Assembly: GCF_019145435.1 (NCBI RefSeq)
Contig: NZ_JAHSTS010000001.1
Span: 1,998,001 to 2,062,000, forward strand
Length of the DNA: 64,000 nucleotides
Origin: Pseudomonas ekonensis
Lineage (GTDB): Bacteria; Pseudomonadota; Gammaproteobacteria; Pseudomonadales; Pseudomonadaceae
Direction: 5' to 3'
The translations under genes and the position numbers were made by a program. Below are positions 28,158-37,437 of this stretch, one piece after another (within the stretch, counting starts at the first letter, position 1; each line of letters starts with the position of its first letter). Below the pieces are notes generated by a model. It worked only from the letters and a program-made list of their open reading frames with translations. It ran no database searches and was not told where the DNA came from.

Positions 28158-29354
28158 TCACAAGCGGCTGCCCAGCAGGCGGCCGCCGTCGGCGATCAGT
28201 TCGCCGCCCCGGTAGACCTGCCGCACAGGCCGCGCCACCACCGCCTCGCCGAGGGTCTCCACCGGCATCAGCAGAAAGTCCGCCGCCCGGCCGATGCCGA
28301 AGCCATGCCCTTCGACGCCCAGGGCGCGGGCCCCGTTGCCCGTGGCTGCGTCGAACGCCGCCGCCAGTTCCTCGTCCTTGTTCAGGTCGAACCGGAACGC
28401 CAGCAGCATCGCCCGTTCCAGCATGTCGCCGTTGCCCATCGGCGACCACGCGTCGCGGATGCCGTCCGAACCCAGGCACACGTTGACCCCGGCCTCGCGC
28501 AGGGCCAGGAACGGCGGCACCGGGCAATCGGCCGGCGCCGAGCTCATCAGCGAAATCCCCAGCGCCGCCAGCCGTTCGGCCACCGGCCGGACCTGGCTCC
28601 ACGGCAGCATGCCCAGGCAATAGGCGTGGCTGATCATCACCCGGCCCTGTAGGCCGAAACGTTCAGTGTGGTCGGCGATCCGGGCGATCTGCCACAGGCC
28701 CAGCTCGCCCTTGTCGTGCAGGTGAATGTCGACGCCGCGCCCGAATTCGGCGGCCAGCGCAAACACGAAGTCCAGCTGCGCGATGGGGTCGTTGTCGATG
28801 CCGCAGGGGTCGAGGCCGCCGACGGTCTCCACGCCCAGGGCCATGGCCTCGCGCATCAGGTCGGCGGTGCCGGGGCGGCTGATCAGGCCGGTCTGCGGGA
28901 ACACCACCAGTTGCAGGTCGATCAGGTCGTTGTAGCGTTCGCGCAATTGCAGCATGGCTTCAACATGGCGCAGGCCGAATTCCGGGTCGATGTCGACGTG
29001 GCAGCGCATCGTCAGCGAGCCGCGGGCGATGCAGTTCTCCAGCAGGGCCCCGGCGCGTTCGGCGATCGGCGCTTTCACTTCGCGCAACACGCGGCGCTCG
29101 TTGGCGATGTAGTCCTTGAGCGTCGGGCCGGCGCTGTTCGGGCGCCAGGGCTGGCCGTACAGGGTTTTGTCGAGGTGGACGTGGCTTTCCACCAATGGGG
29201 CGGTGAGCAGCCGGTTCTGGCCGTCGATGTCGGTGACGGCCAATGGAGCATTGGAGGCCGGGCGGCGTTGGGTGAATTTGCCGTTTTCGATCAGCAGGTC
29301 TTCGGCGGGGGCGCCGTAGGGGCGGATGTTTCTGAGCCAGCGGGGGTGCGACAT
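28158..29354 (-). CDS. Cytosine deaminase-like amidohydrolase (CodA type)
   Basis: 398-residue metal-dependent deaminase. Metal ligands are intact: VESHVHLDKTLYGQP (HxH), VDIHLHDKGELG, VISHAYCLGML and NVCLGSDGIRDAWSP with the catalytic Asp. The pattern and length match cytosine deaminase and its relatives acting on cytosine, isoguanine or creatinine-like rings. Start 29354 follows AGAGG. The downstream amidohydrolase overlaps it or starts 5 bp later. Together with the Pot-like importer upstream it suggests uptake and deamination of a nitrogen-rich compound. The exact substrate is unknown. Confidence 0.87.
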   Translation of the reverse strand: MSHPRWLRNIRPYGAPAEDLLIENGKFTQRRPASNAPLAVTDIDGQNRLLTAPLVESHVHLDKTLYGQPWRPNSAGPTLKDYIANERRVLREVKAPIAERAGALLENCIARGSLTMRCHVDIDPEFGLRHVEAMLQLRERYNDLIDLQLVVFPQTGLISRPGTADLMREAMALGVETVGGLDPCGIDNDPIAQLDFVFALAAEFGRGVDIHLHDKGELGLWQIARIADHTERFGLQGRVMISHAYCLGMLPWSQVRPVAERLAALGISLMSSAPADCPVPPFLALREAGVNVCLGSDGIRDAWSPMGNGDMLERAMLLAFRFDLNKDEELAAAFDAATGNGARALGVEGHGFGIGRAADFLLMPVETLGEAVVARPVRQVYRGGELIADGGRLLGSRL

Positions 29355-29382
29355 TTCATACCTCTGTTTCTTTGTTGTCCGG

Positions 29383-29503
29383 GCAGGCCTCATCGCTGGC
29401 AAGCCAGCTCCCACAGGGATGTGGACAGTTCACAAAATCCGGAAACACTCTGGAACCTGTGGGAGTCGGGGTGCGACGATGCGACTTGCCAACGATGGCC
29501 GCG
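29383..29503. repeat. REP pair between the deaminase and the binding-protein genes
   Basis: CATCGCTGGCAAGCCAGCTCCCAC near 29391 (core GCTGGCAAGCCAGC) is followed by a degenerate inverted partner at 29458-29503 beginning CCTGTGGGAG. It separates the importer operon from the catabolic genes, so it may alter mRNA levels between the two halves. Confidence 0.7.
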
Positions 29504-29512
29504 ATACGGTCT

Positions 29513-30565
29513 TCAGCCTTTGAGCTTGGACCAGATCCGGTCCTGCAGCTCCCGCGCCTTGTTGCTGCATTCCTTTTCCGGGCGCAGCCGCGAGGCGTAT
29601 TCCTCGGGCATGTTGATCGCGTCCATGACTTTCCATTTCGCGTCCAGCAACTGATCGCTCTGGATGCCGTTGGCGTAGGCGATGGCGTTGGACACGGCAG
29701 CGGCGTTCTCGGGTTTCATCATCCAGTCGATGAAGATCTTCGCGTTGCCCGGGTGCGGCGCGCTCCTGGGCACGGCGAAGTTGTCCTGGAACATCGCCAG
29801 GCCTTCGCGGGGGTAGACGTAGCGGATGGTGCTCTTCTGCAAGGTGGCGCGGGCGGTGGAGCCGTTCCAGTTCTGCATCATGATCACTTCGCCGGAGGCC
29901 ATGCGGTCGACGGTGTTGTCGGAGCTGTACATCTTCAGGAACGGTTTCTGCTTCTGCAGCAGCTCCAGGATGCGCTTGGCGTCCTGCGGGTTTTCCGTGC
30001 ACTCGTCGACGTTCAGGTAATGGCTGGCGGCGTTGATCACGCTGCTGGAAGTGTCGAGGGCGGCGAGCTGGCCTTGCAGTTCCTTGCGCGGTTCGAAGAA
30101 CTCCTTCCACGAGTCGTCCAGTTTGCCGCCCGGCACCCGCGCGCTGTCGTAGGAGAACCCGGTGGTGCCCCACAGGTACGGCGCCGAGTATTTGCGGCCG
30201 GGGTCGAAGCTCGGGTCGCGGAACGGCCCTTTGACGTACTGGAAGTTGCTCAGGCCCGGTGCGTCGATCTCCAGCAGCAGGTTCTGCTGGATCAGCGTCT
30301 GCATGATCGACTGCGACGGTACGATCACGTCGTACGCCGCGCCGCCGGCCTGCAATTTGGCCAGCAGGGTTTCGTTGCTGTCGTAGCCGTCCATGGTGAC
30401 CTTGATGCCGGTCTCCTTCTCGAACTTGGCCAGCAGATCCACCGGGTAGTAGTCGGTCCAGTTGTAGAAGAACAGTTCCTTGGGCTCGGCGGCGTGGGCG
30501 CCGAACGCGGTGAGACAACTCAGGGCCAGACCGGATACCGCCAGACGCATGCCTTTGGTTTTCAT
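29513..30565 (-). CDS. PotD-like periplasmic binding protein of a polyamine-type ABC importer
   Basis: About 350 residues. The signal peptide is MRLAVSGLALSCLTAFGAHA and the mature start is AEPKELFFYNWTDYYP, the PotD/PotF-type opening with aromatic ligand-stacking residues. Further family blocks are YDVIVPSQSIMQTLI and DTSSSVINAAS. ATG 30565 (GGAG ribosome site 7 nt upstream) is preferred; ATG 30589, which overlaps the permease stop by 4 bp, would add eight residues. Polyamine-type binders also take other organic cations, so with deaminase genes nearby the ligand need not be a polyamine. Last gene of the importer operon. Confidence 0.9.
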   Translation of the reverse strand: MKTKGMRLAVSGLALSCLTAFGAHAAEPKELFFYNWTDYYPVDLLAKFEKETGIKVTMDGYDSNETLLAKLQAGGAAYDVIVPSQSIMQTLIQQNLLLEIDAPGLSNFQYVKGPFRDPSFDPGRKYSAPYLWGTTGFSYDSARVPGGKLDDSWKEFFEPRKELQGQLAALDTSSSVINAASHYLNVDECTENPQDAKRILELLQKQKPFLKMYSSDNTVDRMASGEVIMMQNWNGSTARATLQKSTIRYVYPREGLAMFQDNFAVPRSAPHPGNAKIFIDWMMKPENAAAVSNAIAYANGIQSDQLLDAKWKVMDAINMPEEYASRLRPEKECSNKARELQDRIWSKLKG

Positions 30566-30585
30566 GAGAGCGCTCCAGGTTTTCT

Positions 30586-31374
30586 TCATTGTTGTTTGCC
30601 GCGCTGGCCCAGCCAGAAGGCCAGCACCACCAGCACGATGGAAATCACCAGCATCAGGGTCGAGATCGCGTTGATCTCCGGGGTCACGCCGGCCTTGATC
30701 GCCGAGAAGATGTACACCGGCAGCGTGGTGGAGCCGGGGCCTGCGACGAAGAAGGTCATGATGAAATCGTCGAGGCTGACCACGAACGCCAGCACCGCGC
30801 CGGACAGCACCGCCGGCCACAGCAGCGGCAGGGTCACCCGGCGGAATACCTGCCAGGGGTTGGCGTACAGGTCGTTCGCTGCCTCCAGCAAGCTCCGGTC
30901 CAGGTCGTTGAGCCGCGCGCGGATCGGCAAGTACGCGAACGGAATGCAGAAGCCGATGTGCGCCACGATCACCGTCAGCAGGCCGAGCTTGATCCCCAGC
31001 GACATGAACAGCAGCAGGGTCGCCACGGCGGTGACGATCTCCGGCAGGATCAGCGGCAGGTTGATTCCGCCCTCGACCATCTTCTGCCCGTAGAACGGCC
31101 GGCAGGTGGCCAGCGCCGCCAGCAGCGCGGTGGCCGTGGCGCACACCGTGGCGATGGCCGCGACGATCACCGAGTTCAGCGCTGCCGTCTGGATCGACGG
31201 GTTGGCCAGGATCCGCCCGTACCAGGCGAACGAGAACTCGGTCCACACGGTCGCCGAGCGGTTGGCGTTGAAGCTGTAGACGATCAGCACCAGGATCGGC
31301 AGGTACAGGTAGGCCAGGATCAGCAGGCTGATTTCCCGGGTGGCGGGCAGTTTCTTCAGGTGCAGGGCGATCAT
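30586..31374 (-). CDS. PotC-like ABC transporter permease
   Basis: 262-residue inner-membrane permease with about six helices. The N-terminus reads LLILAYLYLPILVLIVYSFN, and the cytoplasmic coupling motif is seen in LLEAANDLYANPWQVFRRVTLPLLWP (EAA loop). It starts at an ATGA overlap with the PotB-like gene and its stop overlaps the possible ATG 30589 of the binding protein. It pairs with the PotB-like permease to form the channel. Confidence 0.92.
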   Translation of the reverse strand: MIALHLKKLPATREISLLILAYLYLPILVLIVYSFNANRSATVWTEFSFAWYGRILANPSIQTAALNSVIVAAIATVCATATALLAALATCRPFYGQKMVEGGINLPLILPEIVTAVATLLLFMSLGIKLGLLTVIVAHIGFCIPFAYLPIRARLNDLDRSLLEAANDLYANPWQVFRRVTLPLLWPAVLSGAVLAFVVSLDDFIMTFFVAGPGSTTLPVYIFSAIKAGVTPEINAISTLMLVISIVLVVLAFWLGQRGKQQ

Positions 31375-32288
31375 GGGCGGGCTCCCCGGTGGAGGTTCTT
31401 GGCCGCGTTGCGGCTGTAGAGGGCGTACAGCACCAGCGACAGCAACAGGATCCCCAGCAGCAGGAACGACAGCGAGCTGCCCAGGGGCCAGTTGCGTGCG
31501 GTGCCGAACTGCTGCTGGATCAGGTTGCCGATCATCAGCGTCTTGCCGCCGCCCAGGATCGCCGGGGTGATGAACGCCCCCAGGCTCGGCACGAACACCA
31601 GCAGGGCGCCGGCGATCACGCCGGGCATCGACAGCGGCAGGATGATCCGGCGCAGCGCGTGCCAGCGGTTGGCGCCCAGGTCGTAGGCGGCCTCCACCAG
31701 GCGCCAGTCGAGTTTCTCCAGGGTCGAGTAGATCGGCAGGATCATGAACGGCAGGAAGCTGTAGACCAGCCCGACGCTGACCGCGAAGTCGTTGTAGAGC
31801 AGGGTGATGCCGCCGGCCTGGGGGAACAGCGCGTTGAGGCTCTGGGCGACCCAGCCCTGTTCGCGCAGGATGATCAGCCAGGCGTAGTTGCGGATCAGCA
31901 GGTTGGTCCAGAACGGAATGGTGATGAGCAACACCATCAGGTTGCGCCGGCGCGGGGTCAGGCTCGACATCCACAGCGCCACCGGAAAGCCGAACAGGAA
32001 GCACAGCACCGTGGTGCCGCCGGCCTGGAACACCGACCGCAGCAGGGCCTGGGCGTACACCCAGTTCAGTTCGAGCCCGCCGTCGAAGCCTTCCTGGAAA
32101 AACAGCTGCACATAGCTTTGCAGTTGCCAGTCGGCCTGCCAGTCGACGCCGCCGTAGAGGTTGCGCGGCAACAGGCTGATGTAGCCCATGATCCCCAGCG
32201 GAATGGCGATCAGGGCGAGCAGGGTCAACACCACCGGGCTGAGCAGCAGCGCGCGGTTGAGGGTCGGGGAAGTGCTGCTGACGCTCAT
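31371..32288 (-). CDS. PotB-like ABC transporter permease
   Basis: 305-residue inner-membrane permease. A first helix (residues ~13-35) precedes a large periplasmic loop, then five helices; the EAA loop is LVEAAYDLGANRWHALRRIILPLSMP. The next gene overlaps it by 4 bp, and the ATPase gene ends 2 bp before its start codon, so PotA-, PotB-, PotC- and PotD-like genes are one transcript. Confidence 0.92.
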   Translation of the reverse strand: MSVSSTSPTLNRALLLSPVVLTLLALIAIPLGIMGYISLLPRNLYGGVDWQADWQLQSYVQLFFQEGFDGGLELNWVYAQALLRSVFQAGGTTVLCFLFGFPVALWMSSLTPRRRNLMVLLITIPFWTNLLIRNYAWLIILREQGWVAQSLNALFPQAGGITLLYNDFAVSVGLVYSFLPFMILPIYSTLEKLDWRLVEAAYDLGANRWHALRRIILPLSMPGVIAGALLVFVPSLGAFITPAILGGGKTLMIGNLIQQQFGTARNWPLGSSLSFLLLGILLLSLVLYALYSRNAAKNLHRGARP

Positions 32289-32289
32289 C

Positions 32290-33375
32290 TCAGGCCTCCA
32301 TCAGCAGGCAGGCCTGGGGCGGCAGGTGCACCGCCACGCGCTCGCCGACGCCGCGGCCCTGGTGCAGGCCTTCGTTGTTCTCGCGCAGCATGACCTTGAT
32401 GTCGTTGTTCAGCCGGCACTGGTACAGCGTGGCGGTGCCGACGTACAGCACCGCCTCGATCACCCCGCCCAGGTGATGGGGCTCGTGCGGTGCGACCAGC
32501 CGCGAACGCTCCGGGCGGAACGCCAGGTGCATGCTGGCGCTGTCGACGCCTTGCGGCAGGCAGGGGATCTCCACCGGCATGCCGTCGGGCACGAACAGGT
32601 TCTCGTTGCGCTCGCCGCGCTTGAGGCGGCCGGGGAGGAAGTTGATGTCGCCGATGAACTGGGCGACGAAACGGTGCTGCGGGCGTTCGTAGATGTCGGT
32701 GGGCGTGCCGATCTGCAGGATCTTGCCGGCAGACATCACCGCGATGCGGTCGGACAGGGTCAGGGCCTCTTCCTGGTCGTGGGTGACGAAGATGAAGGTG
32801 ATCCCGGCCTCTTGCTGCACACGCTTGAGCTCGACCTGCATTTCCTTGCGCAGCTTCAGGTCCAGCGCCGACAGCGGCTCGTCCAGCAGCAGGACTTTCG
32901 GCTTGGGCGCCAGGGCCCGGGCCAGGGCCACGCGCTGCTGCTGGCCGCCGGACAGCTGCGCCGGCTTGCGCCCGGCCAGGTGCTGCATCTGCACCAGCGC
33001 GAGCATCTCTTCGACGCGGCCGGGGATCTGCTTGCGTTCAAGGCCCTGCATCTCGAGGCCGAAGGCGATATTCTGCGCAACACTCATGTGCGGAAACAAC
33101 GCGTAGCTCTGGAACACCGTGTTGACCCGGCGCTTGAACGGCGGCAGGTCGTTGACCGGCTCGCCCGCCAGGCGGATCTGGCCTTCGCTGACGTGCTCGA
33201 ACCCGGCGATGGTGCGCAGCAGGGTGGTCTTGCCGCAGCCGGACGGGCCCAGAAGGGTGAAGAATTCGTTGTCGGCGATGTTCACCGACACATTGTCGAG
33301 GGCCGGCGCCAGGCCGGGGTCGTCGGAGTACCGCTTGGAAACGTTGCGCACTTCAATTGCTATTGGTTGACCCAT
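32290..33375 (-). CDS. PotA-like ABC transporter ATP-binding protein
   Basis: 361-residue ATPase of the polyamine/iron/spermidine importer class. Walker A is GPSGCGKTTLL, the signature LSGGQQQRVALARAL, Walker B VLLLDEPLSALD and the switch His in FVTHDQEEALTLSDR. A C-terminal TOBE domain (residues ~280-355) is present, typical for regulation of this class. First gene of the leftward operon; its promoter region is shared with the divergent GntR/FCD gene. Confidence 0.94.
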   Translation of the reverse strand: MGQPIAIEVRNVSKRYSDDPGLAPALDNVSVNIADNEFFTLLGPSGCGKTTLLRTIAGFEHVSEGQIRLAGEPVNDLPPFKRRVNTVFQSYALFPHMSVAQNIAFGLEMQGLERKQIPGRVEEMLALVQMQHLAGRKPAQLSGGQQQRVALARALAPKPKVLLLDEPLSALDLKLRKEMQVELKRVQQEAGITFIFVTHDQEEALTLSDRIAVMSAGKILQIGTPTDIYERPQHRFVAQFIGDINFLPGRLKRGERNENLFVPDGMPVEIPCLPQGVDSASMHLAFRPERSRLVAPHEPHHLGGVIEAVLYVGTATLYQCRLNNDIKVMLRENNEGLHQGRGVGERVAVHLPPQACLLMEA

Positions 33376-33380
33376 AATGG

Positions 33381-33420
33381 TGCAATCCTCTAATTATTGT
33401 ATGCAATATCTGAATGCAAT
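33381..33420. promoter_or_regulatory. Repeated TGCAAT half-sites, candidate GntR operator
   Basis: TGCAAT occurs at 33381, 33402 and 33415 in an A/T-rich stretch just upstream of the PotA-like gene. The middle copy is part of ATTG-TATG-CAAT (33396-33407), an inverted arrangement resembling FCD-subfamily GntR sites (TTGTATACAA-like). Likely bound by the divergent regulator. Confidence 0.5.
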
Positions 33421-33526
33421 TTAGAAATACCCGGATTAATCTGGCTGTGCAACCCCCTTTTTCCGCGGCTGCGCTTTTTGGCAAGCAGCGCCGACGGACC
33501 GTTGCCGGCACTGAAGGAGCTTTGCA

Positions 33527-34216
33527 ATGACCGAGAAAAAACCGGAAACCTTGGTCGACCGCGTCTACCAAGGGGTTTACGAGGCGATCAGCAAGCGCTC
33601 GCTGCGCCCCGGCATGAAGCTGGGCGAGGCGTCGCTGGCCGAACTGTTCAATGTCAGCCGCACGTCGGTTCGTGCGGCGCTCAAGCAACTGGAGGCCGAC
33701 GGCCTGGTCACCACCGAGCCCAATAAAGGTGCGTCGGTGTCGCTGCCCAGCGACGAAGAGATCCGTTCCCTGTTCGAAACCCGGCGTCTGGTGGAGATCG
33801 GCATCGTCACCGAACTGTGCCGGCGCAAGGACACGGCGGCGATGCAGGACCTGCGCGACCACCTGCTGCTGGAGGACGAGGCCCACCAGGCCGGCGACCA
33901 CGAGCGGCTGATCCACCTGCTGGGCGAGTTCCACATCAAACTGGCCCGCAGCCTGAACAACCCGGTGCTGCTGGACTGGTTCCAGAAACTGATCTCCCGC
34001 GCCTCGCTGTACGCCGCCGCCCTGGACGACGACAGCCACGAAGCCTGCCGCGACGATGAGCACCTGCGGCTGATCGAGTACATCGAGGCCGGCAACCAGA
34101 GCGCCGCCGTCGAACTGACCTGCATGCACCTCAACGGCATCCAGAAGGCGATCCTCGACGTGGCGGCCAGAATCAAGACCGGCTATCACCCGCTCAAGCA
34201 CTTGATCGAAGTCTGA
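33527..34216 (+). CDS. GntR-family (FCD/FadR subfamily) transcriptional regulator
   Basis: 229 residues. N-terminal winged helix (residues ~8-75): LVDRVYQGVYEAISKRSL, EASLAELFNVSRTSVRAALKQLEADGL. The C-terminal FCD ligand domain contains the metal-binding His/Asp pattern (HERLIHLLGEFHIKLA; DDEHLRLIEYIEAGN). ATG 33527 follows AAGGAG. It is divergent from the PotA-like gene and very probably controls the importer/catabolic operon. The effector would be the imported compound or an intermediate. Confidence 0.93.
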   Translation: MTEKKPETLVDRVYQGVYEAISKRSLRPGMKLGEASLAELFNVSRTSVRAALKQLEADGLVTTEPNKGASVSLPSDEEIRSLFETRRLVEIGIVTELCRRKDTAAMQDLRDHLLLEDEAHQAGDHERLIHLLGEFHIKLARSLNNPVLLDWFQKLISRASLYAAALDDDSHEACRDDEHLRLIEYIEAGNQSAAVELTCMHLNGIQKAILDVAARIKTGYHPLKHLIEV

Positions 34217-34347
34217 AGGCCGGGGCGGGGGAAATCGGCTATACCTCTTATGCAACCCTTTGCGGCGCGGGAGGTTCGAAACACACGGGCGTGGCGTCAC
34301 CGGGCGTTGCGATTGATCGGACTCACCACAGAGCGTTGAATCGGGCG

Positions 34348-36459
34348 ATGCAGTTTCTATCCGACAACCATGGATGCGATGGCTGGAACGGTGAAATGGC
34401 CGGGCGCATCCGCGCATTTGACTGGAGCCTGACCGGTCTGGGCTCCCTCGACACCTGGCCGGCCAGCCTGTGCAGCACGGTGCGGCTGATGCTCGCCTCG
34501 CCGTTGCCGATGGTCATGCTCTGGGGCCGCGACGGCTACATGATCTACAACGACGCCTATTCGCGGTTCGCCGGCGGACGCCACCCGTACCTGCTGGGGA
34601 CGCCGGTGGAGATGGGCTGGCCGGAGGTCGCCGACTTCAACCGCCACGTGGTCGATACGTGCCTGGCCGGCGGCACCCTGGAGTACCGCAACAAGGTCCT
34701 GGTGCTGTTGCGCGACGGCGTACCCGAAGACGTCTGGCTCGACCTCTACTACAGCCCCGTGGCCGACGACCGGGGCGCGCCGGCGGGGGTGATGGCGATG
34801 GTGGTGGAGACCACCGAACTGGTGCTGTCCGAGCGCCTGCGCCAGGCCGCCGAGGACGCCTACCGCGCCGACAACGAGCGGGTGCGCCTGGCGCTCAACG
34901 CCGGGGCGCTGCTGGGCTCCTTCGTGTGGGACGTGAAGAACGACGTGCTGTCGGCCGACGAGCGTTTTGCCCGCACCTTCTCCTATCCGGCGGACCAGGA
35001 CCTGACCAACCTGCCGCAGCACATCGCCGAAGCCCACATCCATCCCGACGACCGTGGCTGGGTCGCCGAATGCGTCGAGCAGGCGGTGCTCTCCGGCGAA
35101 CCCTACAACGCCGAGTACCGGGTATTGCGCGCCGACGGCAGCTTCCTGTGGGTGCTGGCCAGCGGCGGCTGCGAATTCAACGAACGGGGCGAGGCCTTTC
35201 GCTTCCCCGGCGTGCTGATCGATATCCATGAGCGCAAGACCGCCGAAGAATCCTTGCTCAAGTTCACCCGCAACCTCGAGCAGCGGGTGGCCGACGAAGT
35301 CGGGGCGCGGCTGGCGGCCGAGGAGCAGTTGCGCCAGTCGCAGAAGCTGGAGGCCATCGGCGGGCTGACCGGCGGCGTGGCCCACGACTTCAACAACCTG
35401 CTGCAAGTGATCGCCGGCAACCTCAACCTGCTGGCCCGGCACGAGCGCGACAACCCCAACGTGCAGCGCCGGGTCAACGCTTCGCTGGCGGCGGTGGACC
35501 GCGGCGCCAAGCTGTCCTCGCAACTGCTGGCGTTCGCCCGGCGCCAGCCGCTGACGCCGGCGGTGTGCAACCTGGCGGACATCTTCGACGGCCTCGGCGA
35601 ACTGCTGCAGCGGGCGCTGGGCGAGACCATCCGCATCGACGTGCGCCTGCCGCACAAGCCCTGGCGGATCAACGTCGACCGCAACCAGCTGGAAAACGCC
35701 GTGCTCAACCTGGCGATCAACGCCCGGGACGCCATGAAGGGCGAGGGCACCATCACCCTGAGCGCGGACAACCTCACCCTCGACCAGTCGTTCTGCGCCG
35801 GCAAGGGCATCCTGCCGGGGGATTTCGTGCGGATGTCGGTGGGCGACAGCGGCGTGGGGATCGCTCCGAACATGCTGGAGCAGGTGTTCGAGCCTTTCTT
35901 CACCACCAAGGCCGACGGCCAGGGCACAGGGCTCGGGCTGAGCATGGTGTTCGGGTTCGTCAAGCAGAGCGGCGGCCATGTCGAGATCGACAGCCGGGTG
36001 GGCGAGGGCACGCGGGTGCAGTTGTTTTTCCCGCGCAGCCTGCAGCCGCTGCGGGACGAATCGTCGGGCGCCGGCCGCCGGCAGCAGGGCGGCCACGAGA
36101 CCCTGTTGGTGGTCGAGGACAATGACGCGGTGCGCGGCTCCACCGTGGAGCTGCTGCGCGAGGAAGGCTACCGGGTGCTGACCGCCGGCAACGGCGACGC
36201 GGCGATGCAGTTGCTGCTCGACGGCGCCTCGGTGCAGTTGATCTTCACCGACGTGGTCATGCCCGGCCTGATCAAGAGCGCCGAACTGGCCGCCTGGGCC
36301 AAGGTGCAGTCGCCGCCGGTGGCGGTGCTGTTCACCTCCGGCTACACCCGCGACATCATCTCGCGCAACCACCAGCTCAGCCCCGACACCCACCTGCTCG
36401 GCAAGCCCTACAGCCCCCAGGCGCTGCTGCGGATGATCCGCACGGTGCTCAGCGCCTGA
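34348..36459 (+). CDS. Hybrid PAS-PAS sensor histidine kinase with receiver domain
   Basis: About 703 residues, with no clear membrane segment, so probably cytoplasmic. Two PAS domains (residues ~35-165 and 180-305) precede a coiled linker, HisKA with the phospho-acceptor His in GGVAHDFNNLLQVIAGN, and HATPase_c with the N box NLAINARDAM and G boxes GDSGVGIAP and GQGTGLGLSMVFGF. A C-terminal receiver domain has the Asp in LIFTDVVMPG and Lys in LLGKPYSP. ATG 34348 is taken; GTG 34291 is in frame and would add 19 residues. No cognate response regulator is adjacent. Signal unknown. Confidence 0.9.
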   Translation: MQFLSDNHGCDGWNGEMAGRIRAFDWSLTGLGSLDTWPASLCSTVRLMLASPLPMVMLWGRDGYMIYNDAYSRFAGGRHPYLLGTPVEMGWPEVADFNRHVVDTCLAGGTLEYRNKVLVLLRDGVPEDVWLDLYYSPVADDRGAPAGVMAMVVETTELVLSERLRQAAEDAYRADNERVRLALNAGALLGSFVWDVKNDVLSADERFARTFSYPADQDLTNLPQHIAEAHIHPDDRGWVAECVEQAVLSGEPYNAEYRVLRADGSFLWVLASGGCEFNERGEAFRFPGVLIDIHERKTAEESLLKFTRNLEQRVADEVGARLAAEEQLRQSQKLEAIGGLTGGVAHDFNNLLQVIAGNLNLLARHERDNPNVQRRVNASLAAVDRGAKLSSQLLAFARRQPLTPAVCNLADIFDGLGELLQRALGETIRIDVRLPHKPWRINVDRNQLENAVLNLAINARDAMKGEGTITLSADNLTLDQSFCAGKGILPGDFVRMSVGDSGVGIAPNMLEQVFEPFFTTKADGQGTGLGLSMVFGFVKQSGGHVEIDSRVGEGTRVQLFFPRSLQPLRDESSGAGRRQQGGHETLLVVEDNDAVRGSTVELLREEGYRVLTAGNGDAAMQLLLDGASVQLIFTDVVMPGLIKSAELAAWAKVQSPPVAVLFTSGYTRDIISRNHQLSPDTHLLGKPYSPQALLRMIRTVLSA

Positions 36460-36477
36460 GGCCCGGCAGGGCGGCGG

Positions 36478-36999
36478 TCACTTGCTCGGGTGCTTGGCCT
36501 GCAGATCCTTGGCGCGGGCCAGGTGCTTCTCCAGGGCCGGCAGCATCTTCTGGGCGAAGGCCTTGAGTTCCGGGCCGCCCTTGACCTTGTCGTCGGTCAC
36601 GGTGTTGGCTTCCTTCTTGAACAGCTCGATGGCCTCTTCGTGGGCCTTCACTTGATTGTTGGCGTAGGCCGCGTCGAAGGATTCGTCGCGCAGTTCGAGG
36701 ATCTTTTCCTTGGCCTGCTTGACCAGGGTGGTGTCGTCGGGCACTTCGATGCCGTTGGCCTTGGCGATGGTGGCCAGCTCATCGTTGGCGTTGCCGTGGT
36801 CGGTGATCATCATCGTCGCGAATTCCTTGATGTCCGCCGAGGCGCTCTTCTCCAGGGCCAGGCGGCTGGCTTCGATTTCAGCGATGCCGCCGGCGGCGGC
36901 GTTGTCGACGAAGGTGTTGGAGGTGGCGGCGAAGGCGCTGCCCATGCCGGTGCTCAAGGCGACGGCCAGGGCCAGGTGACGCAGGTTGAATCCGTCCAT
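36478..36999 (-). CDS. DUF4142 periplasmic protein
   Basis: 173 residues with a signal peptide (LALAVALSTGMGSAFA) and a helical DUF4142 domain similar to ferritin-like bundles: NAAAGGIAEIEASRLALEK, FATMMITDHGNANDELATIA and DAAYANNQVKAHEEAIELF, containing His/Glu positions. Many such proteins are stress-induced in Pseudomonas. Start follows GGAGAA. It converges with the histidine kinase gene, ending 18 bp from its stop. Function unknown. Confidence 0.9.
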   Translation of the reverse strand: MDGFNLRHLALAVALSTGMGSAFAATSNTFVDNAAAGGIAEIEASRLALEKSASADIKEFATMMITDHGNANDELATIAKANGIEVPDDTTLVKQAKEKILELRDESFDAAYANNQVKAHEEAIELFKKEANTVTDDKVKGGPELKAFAQKMLPALEKHLARAKDLQAKHPSK

Positions 37000-37200
37000 T
37001 GGTCATTCTCCACGCGTTGGTTGTGAGCGTTATCCAGTGGAGGGAGATGCGCCGGCAAAGGTTTGGTCCGGTTGGCGCCAGGACGACGAACGGTCGTTTG
37101 CCGCCTGGCCGGCAGTCGACAGAACCCCCAACCGAGGCCATCCTGATAGCTGGCGAACGCATAGGGCGCGTTGGCCGCGATCAATTGACGGAGGTGTTCC

Positions 37201-37437
37201 ATGCCGGTTCCCCATGACCTGTTTCAGGATTTGAAGATTTCCAAGGAAGAGATCCAGCAACGACGCACCCAGGATCCGTTACTGGATTCATTGATCAACA
37301 AGTATTCCCAGGCGGACGCGGACGTGGTCAAGGCCGAGACCGCCACCTCGGATGCCCCCAGCGATGACGCCTTGAAGAAGCTCAAGGAGAAGCGCCTGCT
37401 GGTCAAGGACAAGATCGTCCAGCAGTTGCAGCGATAA
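37201..37437 (+). CDS. DUF465 (YdcH-like) small protein
   Basis: 78 residues, charged and almost wholly helical: FQDLKISKEEIQQRR, HKY-type motif replaced by LINKYSQADADV, and LKKLKEKRLLVKDKIVQQL. It matches the DUF465 coiled-coil family. ATG follows GAGGTG. Function unknown, though members are common in proteobacteria. Confidence 0.85.
   Translation: MPVPHDLFQDLKISKEEIQQRRTQDPLLDSLINKYSQADADVVKAETATSDAPSDDALKKLKEKRLLVKDKIVQQLQR

Noticed and set aside
36954..37202. An 82-codon minus-strand frame just upstream of the DUF4142 gene
   Set aside because: It runs into the 5' end of the DUF4142 gene in another frame, has no recognisable feature and no good ribosome site.
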